NCBI GenBank assembly: GCA_965221415.1
Contig: OZ244887.1
Coordinates: forward strand, 930,001-994,000
DNA length: 64,000 bases
DNA from: UBA8337 sp965221415
GTDB taxonomy: Bacteria > Pseudomonadota > Alphaproteobacteria > RS24
Direction: 5' to 3'
The position numbers and the translations under genes were made by a program. The notes below the pieces were generated by a model. It was not told where the DNA came from. It worked only from the letters and a program-made list of their open reading frames with translations, and searched no databases. Below, piece after piece: positions 1 through 9,500 of this stretch. Position 1 is the stretch's first letter; each line of letters begins with the position of its first letter.

Positions 1-1
1 G

Positions 2-1930
2 TCGGCTACTATGGATAACCCATACACTGTTGAAACGCCCGGCAACTCTCTATTCTCTGACCTCTGGATTGAGCAAGCTAGCGATGGGACGTGGCAGTTG
101 GGTTCGGGTGGGAACACGCCCGATGGTGGTTACTATCTTGGGAGATTTGATACCTTTTTGGGTAGTCTTGTTGCTCAAGGTGGCACCACCGTTAGCAACC
201 ATGAGCTTGCCCATACATATCCAAGCCTTGCGTTTGAGTCAGCCGAGAACACCGACACCGACACTGCGATAACCACACTTGAGGCGACGGATGCATCGCC
301 GAATGGCCTGACGTGGATGCTTGCGGGCGGCGATGACGTTGACCGGTTTGACATCGACAGCGACACGGGGGCGATTACGTGGAAGGTCGCGCCCGATTTC
401 GAAACCCTTGAGAGCCATGACGGCGACAAAGTGTTCAGTTTCATGGTCTCAGTAGTCGATGATGGCGGGAACGTCGGCGACACGGAAGAAATCACCGTGA
501 CACTGACCAATGAGTTTGAAAACACAATCGACGCAACCGTTGAACTCTTCACAGGACATATAAATGCGCCTCTCAATGGTGTCGATGACAGTGCTGGCAC
601 TTTCCATTTTACGGGAAGAATTGGCGACAATGGGCAGAGTCTGCATGGGATACGCATCCGCAATGAGCAAGACGGCACTGAGCCGATGGTCTATTTGGAT
701 GATGGCACCACCATCTCTATTCCGACGGGAGAGTTCCGTCTTATTGGTACACAAAGTAGCAACTATCCTCAGTATGTCTGGCTTGAGGAAGCTAGCAATG
801 GTTGGGTGCTAAATAGCCGTCCAAATAGCTTCCCAACAGAAGGCACAATCTATCGTCTTGGATATCATGAACTTACTGGAAGCAAGGTTTTCACGAGCGC
901 GGGGGAGAGAGTTACCGACCATCGGTTTGTCACGGAGACTGACGACTTTGCGTTTGAGTCAGCTGAAAACCAAGATGAGGTCATCATCATACTTGGCTCG
1001 ACCGATGCCAACCCTATGGGGCTGTCATGGTCTTTGGGCGGCGATGACGCTGACTTGTTTACCATCGATATGGCTAGCGGTGCGGTGAGCTGGGTTAATA
1101 CCCCCGATTTCGAGACAACCGTCAGCGAAGCAGATAGCAAAGTCTTCAGCCTGACAGCCACCGTCACAGATGACAACGACGTAACAGATATGCTCGACTT
1201 CACCGTCACATTGACCGATGTGGACGTTCTCTATCAAACTGGCAATGGCTCTGCGGCTGATACACTCGATGCGAGCGGACGAGATGAATCACAAATTATT
1301 CAAGGCGGTGCGTTGGTCGATACCATCGCGGCCAGTGCGTTTGGCGATATTATTGTCGGTGGCTATGGTGACGATATCATCACTTTAGGGGATGGTGCTG
1401 ATACGTTGGTTTATCGGTGGGAGAGCGGGGCGACTTCCACCGCGACAGATGGCGGCGACACAGTGACAGACTTCACGCGTGGCGAAGACCAGCTCGTTTT
1501 TGTTGATGTGGATACGACATTACCGATGACGAGCTTTACAGACTTTATCGCCTATGCTGACGGGGACGATGGCGTTGCGGGTAATACTGACGATTTAGTT
1601 ACTTTCGCGTTTGGCGAGGACAGCGCGGACGCTTTGACAAGTATCGAGATTATTTTCGCCAATGCTGGCACGACTGATGGCTCAACGGCTTCGAGTGATG
1701 CGGCTGCGTCTAGCAGGTTTACGATTACATTTGCGACCGCGATTGATGTTACCGCCCAAGAGGCTATATTTGGCGTCAGCGACTTTAGCTCTATACTGGT
1801 AGAGGAGGGTGGCGCGCTCGTTCTTAAGTCGAATTATGACGCGATTGATGACCTCCTCGGCGGCACGGATACGTTTGAGAGCGTATTATTCGACGATGAT
1901 ACGACAAGCCTCGGCTTTGACATCATCTAG
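2..1930 (+). CDS. Gene 1: RTX/cadherin-like giant secreted protein, 3' part only
   Basis: The frame is open from the first bases of the window, and the first visible domain is only the C-terminal half of an FHHT module (LWIEQASDGTWQLG). The ATG at 11 is therefore an internal Met and the true start lies upstream. Numbering from that Met, the order is: half FHHT module (1-75), cadherin-like repeat (76-175), full FHHT module (about 178-310), a second cadherin-like repeat (315-408), then a C-terminal RTX block (410-639) with IIVGGYGDDIITLGDGAD. It ends TTSLGFDII. The RTX repeats and the acidic-hydrophobic end fit a calcium-dependent type I secretion substrate (family knowledge); adhesin function is inferred. 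It is closest in layout to the C-terminal ends of genes 3, 7 and 8. Gene 2 follows after 87 bp, and its best promoter candidate starts inside the last codons of this gene. Confidence 0.93.
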   Translation, partial: SATMDNPYTVETPGNSLFSDLWIEQASDGTWQLGSGGNTPDGGYYLGRFDTFLGSLVAQGGTTVSNHELAHTYPSLAFESAENTDTDTAITTLEATDASPNGLTWMLAGGDDVDRFDIDSDTGAITWKVAPDFETLESHDGDKVFSFMVSVVDDGGNVGDTEEITVTLTNEFENTIDATVELFTGHINAPLNGVDDSAGTFHFTGRIGDNGQSLHGIRIRNEQDGTEPMVYLDDGTTISIPTGEFRLIGTQSSNYPQYVWLEEASNGWVLNSRPNSFPTEGTIYRLGYHELTGSKVFTSAGERVTDHRFVTETDDFAFESAENQDEVIIILGSTDANPMGLSWSLGGDDADLFTIDMASGAVSWVNTPDFETTVSEADSKVFSLTATVTDDNDVTDMLDFTVTLTDVDVLYQTGNGSAADTLDASGRDESQIIQGGALVDTIAASAFGDIIVGGYGDDIITLGDGADTLVYRWESGATSTATDGGDTVTDFTRGEDQLVFVDVDTTLPMTSFTDFIAYADGDDGVAGNTDDLVTFAFGEDSADALTSIEIIFANAGTTDGSTASSDAAASSRFTITFATAIDVTAQEAIFGVSDFSSILVEEGGALVLKSNYDAIDDLLGGTDTFESVLFDDDTTSLGFDII

Positions 1931-1945
1931 TATGGTAAGTAAAAT
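1917..1945 (+). promoter_or_regulatory. Candidate sigma70 promoter for gene 2, starting inside gene 1
   Basis: TTGACA (1917-1922) lies in the last codons of gene 1 (Phe-Asp-Ile). A 17-bp spacer separates it from TAAAAT (1940-1945), a 5/6 match to the -10 consensus. This gives a leader of about 65 nt before the gene 2 ATG. The spacing and both boxes are good, but this is pattern matching only. Confidence 0.5.
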
Positions 1946-1967
1946 ATGCGTGGTGCATTTTAACTTG

Positions 1968-1992
1968 TGTTTTACCTTTTGCGGGTAAAATA
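1968..1992 (+). other. A/T-rich hairpin between genes 1 and 2
   Basis: TTTTACC (1970-1976) pairs with GGTAAAA (1984-1990) across a 7-nt loop. One GU and one more AU pair extend it to about 9 bp. No T-tract follows, so it is a weak terminator candidate or a leader hairpin downstream of the candidate promoter at 1917-1945. Confidence 0.3.
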
Positions 1993-2017
1993 ACAGCAAA
2001 AAGAACGGAACAAAAGC

Positions 2018-3255
2018 ATGACTTTTACCCTTTCTGCCCCTGTAGTCGCCACTGAAGGCGCGGTGTATAGTTTTACTATCACGCCGACTGCGGCTCTGGC
2101 AGATGCGACGATGATTCGTTGGCAGATTGTCCCGAAAGGGGCGTTGCCGGTCACAAGTTCTGACTTTCCTTCTCTGACAGGGATGCTTAGCTTTACGTCT
2201 GGCGCGACCACTGCACAAACCGTGACCTTTACACCAACCGATGATGCAAGACGAGAAATATCAAAAGACTTTGAGCTGCGTATCTACGATACCGCCGATG
2301 ATACCACTCCGCTTGATACACAAGTCGTCACGCTCAGAGATAATGATGATGCCACAGGGACTTATGGTAACGATATTCTCACCGGTAATGGTGATGCAAA
2401 TATCATAGGTTTTGGTACAACGCATGCAGTTACAGCGAATGGTAGTGCTGGCAGTGATTTCTATGTGATTAGCCGTTTCCAATATGGGAATGTTGAGATA
2501 ACCGATACAGTTGGAACGAACCTTGTCAAGTTTGATGCTGGTGTGACGATAACGGATTATGATGAAGAAAGTGCTGATGGTTTTGTTAAGGTAATCTCCC
2601 GTGTTGATTTGACGCTTTCGACGGGTGCTGTGATTACGATTATCAACCCTGTTGGTAAGTTTGTATTCCAGCTTGGTAGTGACCCGATTATTACGACCTA
2701 TGATGAGTTTAAGGGGGAGATTAGGGCAGAAGGCAGCAATGAGACCAGTACTTTAAGGAATAATGAAGCTTTTCAGGTGCTGACGGCGACAACTGACCCA
2801 GACATTTCTGGTAATAGTCTGTCTGCTCAATTTTCTCCTTCTTTTGGTTCTGCGAGTGTAGATATATTCAGTTCGGCTTCTACTTTTGGGTTTAGCCAAA
2901 ATGGTAGTGCTGGCGATGATTTCTATGTGATTAGCCGTTTCCAATATGGGAATGTTGAGATAACCGATACAGTTGGAACGAACCTTATCAAGTTTGATGT
3001 CGGTGTGACGATAACGGATTATGATGAGGAAAGTGCTGATGGTTTTGTTAAGGTAATCTCTCGTGTTGATTTGACGCTTTCGACGGGTGCCGTGATTACG
3101 ATTATCAACCCTGTTGGTAAGTTTGTATTCCAGCTTGGTGATGATGCTGTTATTGCGACCTATGCTGAGTTCAAGGGGGAGATTAGGGCAGAAGGCAGCA
3201 ATGAGACCAGTACTTTGAGGAATAACGAAGCTTTCCCTATCCCCTTCCCATCGAC
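2018..3255 (+). repeat. 1.24-kb A-type start repeat, copy 1
   Basis: Copy of a direct repeat encoding the Calx-beta-like domain and both RFQYG modules. It aligns over equal length (1238 bp, no indel seen) with 57510-58747, and over its first 1194 bp with 31945-33138. Only scattered base changes separate the copies, with many third positions identical, which points to recent duplication or gene conversion. Confidence 0.9.
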
Positions 3256-6200
3256 GGCTTCTGATGCGGTGTTTGACTCGCTTCCAAGTTTGGCTTTGGT
3301 TGAACAGCAAGATGGTAGCGCGACGGCGATTGTCGTCGGGACTGTGGCGGCGACCGATGCGGATGACGACCCGATTACCTATCGTCTGACCGCGGACACC
3401 TCAGCGGGCGAGGACGCCACTGGTTTTGCGATTGATTCGACCACTGGCCAGATTACATATGTTGGCACGGGGATAACGCGGGCGAGCAGCCAGACAATTA
3501 TGTTTACGGTTGTTGCGACATCTACTGGCGCAGATGGCACAGACACTGACGTTACCCAACGCGTCACCATTGATATCACGGCGAACACCGCGCCTACCAT
3601 TGACCAAGTGACAGCGACCGTCATCAATGGTTTCACAGGCCACACGAATCTCTTTGCCAATGGTCAGAATGACGATGGTGGCATTTTCCATTATTCGGGG
3701 TCGATACTCCGAGGTTCGCGCGATGCGACAGATATACCTGACTTGGTGGTGTATTTGCCCGATGGCACAATCGTCAATATTCCAGCGCAGGACGACTTCG
3801 GCTTCGCTTACGACAGGTTTATTTTCGCTTACCTTTGGATTGAGCAAGCGAGCGATGGGACTTGGGTATTGGCCACATCTCCAGACCTAACCCTACCGAC
3901 ACATGGCCGCCCATTCTACACGCTTGGGGTCTATAATGGCGATGCTAGTATTTTCTTTTATCCTTATGACAACACTGGTAACATTCTTCCAGTTACTGGT
4001 CAGTTTGTTCGCGATGGGCAGCTTATCATTGAGAATGACTTTACGGTTAATTCGGCTGAGAACCAAGATACGGTGACGACGTTTTCCGCGACGGATACCA
4101 CGCCGAATGGCCTGACTTGGAGCTTGGGCGGTGCGGACGCGGCACTGTTTAAAATCGATAGCGCGGGTGTCATCACGTGGATAAACGAACCTGATTATGA
4201 AACGCTCGATAGTGATAGCGGTGACAAAGAGTTTCGCTTCACGGCGACAGCGACAGATGGTCTTGACGCAAGCAACAGCATAGACGTGGTGGTGACATTA
4301 ACCGATGTGAATGATGCACCAATTATTATGAACACCATCGAGGGTTTCACAGGCTACACGAATCTCTCTGCCCGTGGTGTCGATGGAAATGGTGACGCCG
4401 ATTACAGTGGTGGCGTTTTCCATCACACGTTGACGATAGAGTACAAGTCGAGGAGCAGCAATGGCGAGATTACAGCAATAGGGGAAGGGGTGGCTTATTT
4501 GCCCGACGGTACTGTCGTAGAAATTCCAGCGCAGGATAGATTTTTCGCTAACAATGGCGATTTTGCGGTGAGTTACCTCTGGCTTCAGCAAGCGGCGGAT
4601 GAAACGTGGGAGCTGGCTCATTCTTACACCCACCCGATATCTAGCGTATCATCCACATATTATTATCTTGGGGCTCATGACCCAGACGCTGGTGAGTATT
4701 ACCATCCCCCCCAAACCTTTGGTCGTGTTGGTGAATATGTTGAAGATGCGACGCTTGTCGTTGTGGCGGGCACCACGCTTGCTGTTGACTCGGTTGAGAA
4801 CCAAAACACGGTTGTCACGCTTTCAGCGACAGACCCTGAGGTCGATACGCTCACATGGGAGCTAACGGGTGGGGCAGACATGAACCGTTTTGCTATCGAC
4901 CGCGACACGGGTGAGATAACGTGGGTAACTTCGCCTGAATTCGATTCGGTGTCGAGCGTGGCAAGCACCAAAGAGTTCCAAGTCACGGCGACAGTGACAG
5001 ATACTGGCGGCGGCAGCGATGAGATTGCGCTGACCGTGACCCTGATTGACAACACCGACCCAGTTATTGGGACTGTTATCGAGGATTTCACAGGCTACAC
5101 GAATGTCTTTGTCAATGGTGACGATGACCGCGACGGCACTTTCCATTATTCGGGGCGGTTACTGAATCCGTTTGGGGCAGCTAGGACAGAGAATCTCGTT
5201 ATTTATTTGGATGATGGCACAGTCATAGATATTCCAGATTTGTTTGGCTCGTCCGAATATGATAATGCTTCTTTCTGGGTAGAACTTGTCGACGGTGATA
5301 ATGACCCTAGCACAGATGCTGTCTGGGAACTGCGTTCAAGTGATTTACATTTCTTCCCGACGACGGGTACATATTATCATCTTGGGGATTTTAATGGTAG
5401 TACCCTTAGCCTTACGGTAAGTGGTACCCGCCTTTCAAATGCGCGGCTTGACCTTGGGACTACTGCCTTGACGTTTGAGTCATTCGAGAACCAGAACATG
5501 GTGGTCGACATGCTTCTAGCGAGGGATGACACTTTTAATGGCCTGACGTGGAGTTTGGAAGATGCAACTATTGGTGATGCGCGCTTGTTTAATATCGACA
5601 GCGAAACGGGTGCGATAACGTGGAAAACCGCGCCTGATTATGAAACGCTCAATAGTGCTGACAGCGACAAAGACTTCGTTGTGACCGCCCGCGTGACAGA
5701 TGGCGGCGGCCTGTACGACAGTGTTGAACTCACCATCACATTGACCGATGTGCTCGAGACCGCCCCTGTTATCACGCGCACCATCGAAGAGTTCAAGGGG
5801 TACAGGGATGTCCCTGCTAAGGGTGAGGATATCCATGGTGTCGACGATTTAAGTGGTGGCGTTTTCCACCACACGGCGACCTTTACCCCTAATGAGGGGG
5901 ATAAGGATAAAGGTGAGGAGAGCCTTGGCGGCGCCATAAGCGAGGGGGCTGTGGCCTATTTGCCCGATAGCACTATCGTAGAGCTTCCGAATACTTACGA
6001 TACTGCTACGAGCGCCGCACATATCTGGCTTGAAGACGCTGACGACGATGGGATATGGGAGTTGGCCGATGGTTCTCTACCGACAGATGGCCGCACATTC
6101 TATGCTTTTGGGGAGCATGAGGGTCAGGCTGGTGAGTTTGTCTATTATGGTACAGAGGTCGCGGCGGTTGCGCCGCTTGACATTGTGGCTGACACTTCTT

Positions 6201-6496
6201 TTAAGGTCGATTCAGATGAAGGCCAAGATGCGGTGATTACGCTTGGCGCGACGGATGCAACACCGAGTGGCCTTACATGGTCGCTGGCTGACACTGCGAT
6301 GAGTGACTCAGCGGACAGAAAGTCATTTAATATTGGTAGCGAGACGGGTGTGATTACGTGGGCGACAACGCCTAATTTTGATACGACGCAAAGCGCGGCA
6401 AGCAGCAAAGAGTTCAGCCTCGTCGCCGCGGTAACCGATGGTGACGGATTTATGGATACACTCGCGCTCACCGTCACATTAATCGATGTGCCTTAG
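2018..6496 (+). CDS. Gene 2: A-type giant adhesin-like protein without RTX end
   Basis: 1492 aa. The start ATG follows CGGA by 8 nt, and the same start context recurs in genes 7 and 9. Domain order: Calx-beta-like domain (1-112); two RFQYG/LSTGA/QLGDG modules (about 113-410), near-identical at the DNA level with a 462-bp period; a cadherin-like variant starting DAVFDSLP (415-527); then four alternations of FHHT module and cadherin-like repeat (528-1492). FHHT starts are near residues 528, 771, 1016 and 1251. Each cadherin-like repeat has the SAENQD...LFxIDSxxGxITW...PDYET core and ends in LTDVN-type linkers. The protein stops at LIDVP with TAG and has no RTX block. The next bases still contain a frame-shifted relic of the DNLGFDII tail. 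Probably exported or surface-associated in its ancestral form; without an RTX end its secretion is uncertain. Gene 3 begins 44 bp later behind its own ribosome site. Confidence 0.94.
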   Translation: MTFTLSAPVVATEGAVYSFTITPTAALADATMIRWQIVPKGALPVTSSDFPSLTGMLSFTSGATTAQTVTFTPTDDARREISKDFELRIYDTADDTTPLDTQVVTLRDNDDATGTYGNDILTGNGDANIIGFGTTHAVTANGSAGSDFYVISRFQYGNVEITDTVGTNLVKFDAGVTITDYDEESADGFVKVISRVDLTLSTGAVITIINPVGKFVFQLGSDPIITTYDEFKGEIRAEGSNETSTLRNNEAFQVLTATTDPDISGNSLSAQFSPSFGSASVDIFSSASTFGFSQNGSAGDDFYVISRFQYGNVEITDTVGTNLIKFDVGVTITDYDEESADGFVKVISRVDLTLSTGAVITIINPVGKFVFQLGDDAVIATYAEFKGEIRAEGSNETSTLRNNEAFPIPFPSTASDAVFDSLPSLALVEQQDGSATAIVVGTVAATDADDDPITYRLTADTSAGEDATGFAIDSTTGQITYVGTGITRASSQTIMFTVVATSTGADGTDTDVTQRVTIDITANTAPTIDQVTATVINGFTGHTNLFANGQNDDGGIFHYSGSILRGSRDATDIPDLVVYLPDGTIVNIPAQDDFGFAYDRFIFAYLWIEQASDGTWVLATSPDLTLPTHGRPFYTLGVYNGDASIFFYPYDNTGNILPVTGQFVRDGQLIIENDFTVNSAENQDTVTTFSATDTTPNGLTWSLGGADAALFKIDSAGVITWINEPDYETLDSDSGDKEFRFTATATDGLDASNSIDVVVTLTDVNDAPIIMNTIEGFTGYTNLSARGVDGNGDADYSGGVFHHTLTIEYKSRSSNGEITAIGEGVAYLPDGTVVEIPAQDRFFANNGDFAVSYLWLQQAADETWELAHSYTHPISSVSSTYYYLGAHDPDAGEYYHPPQTFGRVGEYVEDATLVVVAGTTLAVDSVENQNTVVTLSATDPEVDTLTWELTGGADMNRFAIDRDTGEITWVTSPEFDSVSSVASTKEFQVTATVTDTGGGSDEIALTVTLIDNTDPVIGTVIEDFTGYTNVFVNGDDDRDGTFHYSGRLLNPFGAARTENLVIYLDDGTVIDIPDLFGSSEYDNASFWVELVDGDNDPSTDAVWELRSSDLHFFPTTGTYYHLGDFNGSTLSLTVSGTRLSNARLDLGTTALTFESFENQNMVVDMLLARDDTFNGLTWSLEDATIGDARLFNIDSETGAITWKTAPDYETLNSADSDKDFVVTARVTDGGGLYDSVELTITLTDVLETAPVITRTIEEFKGYRDVPAKGEDIHGVDDLSGGVFHHTATFTPNEGDKDKGEESLGGAISEGAVAYLPDSTIVELPNTYDTATSAAHIWLEDADDDGIWELADGSLPTDGRTFYAFGEHEGQAGEFVYYGTEVAAVAPLDIVADTSFKVDSDEGQDAVITLGATDATPSGLTWSLADTAMSDSADRKSFNIGSETGVITWATTPNFDTTQSAASSKEFSLVAAVTDGDGFMDTLALTVTLIDVP

Positions 6497-6525
6497 ATGA
6501 TAATCTCGGCTTTGACATTATCTAA
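6497..6525 (+). other. Untranslated relic of the RTX-gene C-terminal tail after gene 2
   Basis: Directly after the amber stop of gene 2, GGC-TTT-GAC-ATT-ATC-TAA (6508-6525) would encode GFDII plus stop, the end of genes 1 and 8. It is one base out of frame with gene 2 because the stretch after TAG is 1 nt shorter than in the equivalent relics after genes 4 and 9. It contains TTGACA at 6512-6517. Confidence 0.75.
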
Positions 6526-6540
6526 AAGTAAGGAATAATT

Positions 6541-9500
6541 ATGGCAAACTTACGTGAATTAAGATGGGAAACCGGAATAGATAGAGATACTGGTGAGCTA
6601 GCAAGTGGCTGGCGCATTTATCTCAATGATGGAGCTGGAAATTTAGTCCTGCAAGACGTCGCTATCGTTCGCGGTAGCGCACTTCCAGGCGATGATATCT
6701 TCATTGTCGACAACAACATAGCAACTGGCACATCGATAAGTGGTGGCGGGGGTAATGATACTTTCCAGATAGCATCAAACCTAAGCGGTGATCGCACCAT
6801 CACAATTGATGACCTTATTGGCACTAATACTGTTGTGTTTACGCGCGATGTTCACATCACCTCTGTTACCCAGATAATGGCGACCAACGGCCCACCTGTT
6901 GCGATTGGTATGAACATCAATATTAGGTATACTGAGGAGGATACAAGCACCTCTCCGCCTACCACTACCGTGCATAACAATATCCTCAGGATTGACGGCC
7001 TTCTTATGCGGTTCCAAATTGAGGGGATAGATTCTGCACCACTGACCGCGGCGCAGTTCTTTGCTACCTATGGCAGCAATGGCTATCGCGATACTAATGT
7101 CGCCCCTACTCTTGCTAGACCCGATAGCACGGCGATTGAGTCCAATGAGAATCAAATGGCGGTGACGACGCTTACAGTTACGGACCCAGGTGATGCTACG
7201 CATACATGGGTGCTAGGGGGTGCTGATGCGGATCTGTTTACGCTCACGCCTACCACTAATCTAGATGGCACGCCGACTGGCGCCGCGGTGATTATGTGGA
7301 AAGAGGATCCTGATTTTGAAAACCCTGACTTGCGCACAAGCAGCACTGACACAAGCTTGCGGAACACTATGAGCCACAGAGACTTCGTGATTACGGTCAC
7401 AGTTACAGATGCTGGCAGACTTAGCGACTCGATTGGCCTGACTATCAGATTGACGAATGTGGCTGAGAACACAGCGCCTCAGATTACCGCCCCTGATGGT
7501 TCTGGAGGTGTCACCGTGATTGCCGCTGGTACGACGCATGCGGTTAGCACACCCGAAGGCCGGAATGAAGTGATTGACCTTGGCTCTACGGATGCCCAGA
7601 GTGACGCGGTTTCTTGGTCATTGGACGAGACGACGGGTGACCATGCCTTATTTAACATCGATAGCGCAACGGGTGTGATTACGTGGATAGACACGCCTGA
7701 TTTCGAGACGACTGTAAGTTCTAGCTCTTCAAACAACAAAGTGTTCTCTCTAACGGTTATAGCTGACGACGGTAATAGCAATCGTGCTACCGCGCGAACT
7801 AGTGTCACCATTACCATTATGTTGACCGATGTGAACGAGGCGCCGGTTATTGACCAAGGCGACGATACGCTTGAGGTTAATTCAGCTGAGAACCAAAATG
7901 TGGCGGTTGCCGTGAGCGCGCTTACCGCGACGGATACTGAGACAGATTCTGCTGACCTTAGATGGTCGCTGACGGGCGGCGCGGACGTTGGCTTGTTTAA
8001 TATAGATGAAGCTACGGGTGAGATTACGTGGAACCCTGATAACCCATTACCCGATTATGAAACGCTCAATAGTGCTGACAACGACGAATATTTCGAAGTT
8101 ATGGTTACAGTGACAGATGATGGTAATCCAACCCTTGGTGATGACATTAACATTGCGATTACATTGACCAATGTGAACGAAGCACCTGAACATGTGCGTG
8201 CAGCCGTAGCGGCTAACGCAGATGAGACAGTTGTTCTCGATACAACTCATTTGCTAACAACCGATGTCGACGATAATGGCGCAGATGAGTTGACCTACAC
8301 TATCACTGTGCTTGCAACAACGGGTGAGTTGCAACTCTCTGGCACCGCGCTTCAGGTTGGTGGTACTTTCACACAAGAAGATGTGAATAATGGGCGTGTC
8401 AGCTTTGTTACGAATGATGGCACAGATACGGGCGTTACATCGTTCACGCTTTCAGTCGCTGATGACGATGGTCTCATAGTTACATTCGATGATGGCCAAG
8501 GCGGTGAAACTAATTATTTCACACTGGACGTAAGCATTCGTGTGGATAATATTCCCGATTCCGCTACTAAAGGTGAAGCAAATACTATTAATGCTGAAAA
8601 CGAGATGGAAGCGCAAAATATCGAAGCGGGTGATGGTCACGACGAGATTACTGATGGTGCAGGTAATGACCGCATCGAAGGTGGGCTCGGCGATGATGAC
8701 ATTGCGTTATCAACTGGCGGTGCCGATGAAATTATTTACAGATTTGGTGCAGGTGGTGTTGCCGAGGATGGCGGTGACGGCATCAATAACTTCAAGCGTG
8801 GTGAGGACAAACTCGTTTTTGCCGAGTTTATACAGGCTGATGATTCAGATGCAACGGTTGCAACGACTCTTGATGAATTCTTCACGAGCGTTCGTAATGG
8901 TGACGCTGCGTCTACGCGCGCGGGTAGCTATACCACGGGTGATTTGCAGGAGGATTTGTTTATCCTTACGCCAAATTTTGAACTAGATGAGAACGACGTC
9001 TTCTTTATTACGGGTATTACGTTTAACTTCCGTGATGTGGGTCTTGTCGATAGAGGTGGGGATGGTAGCAACGCTAAGCTAGCTGGAGGCCTGTTGCGCA
9101 TTACATTTGATACGCCTCTCACATGGGATGCGTTCAGCGCGATTGTTGGTGCGGACAGCATAGATTTTAATGTATTTGCTTTCAAAGACCCTGCATCGAT
9201 ACTTGATATACTTGGGCCAGACAGCTTTGAGTTCCGTGCGGTTGACAATGAAGCTACGGCTACTCTGACAATTACGCACACGGAAGCCTCTGGCCCTTCC
9301 GATGCTGCGAATATTGGCGAGATGCTTATGGTTGATGTTACTGACTTGGCTGACCCCAACGGTAGCGTATCGATTACTGGTTATCAGTGGTATGTGAACA
9401 ATTTTCCTATTAATGGTGCACTCACTGCGACACTCGACACGACGGGTTTAGTGGCTGGTAATTATCACGTTGTTGTTACGACGACGGATGTTAATCTTGA

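Noticed and set aside
11..30. ATG at position 11 as the real start of gene 1
   Set aside because: The frame is open upstream and the first residues fall in the middle of an FHHT module; no ribosome site precedes it.
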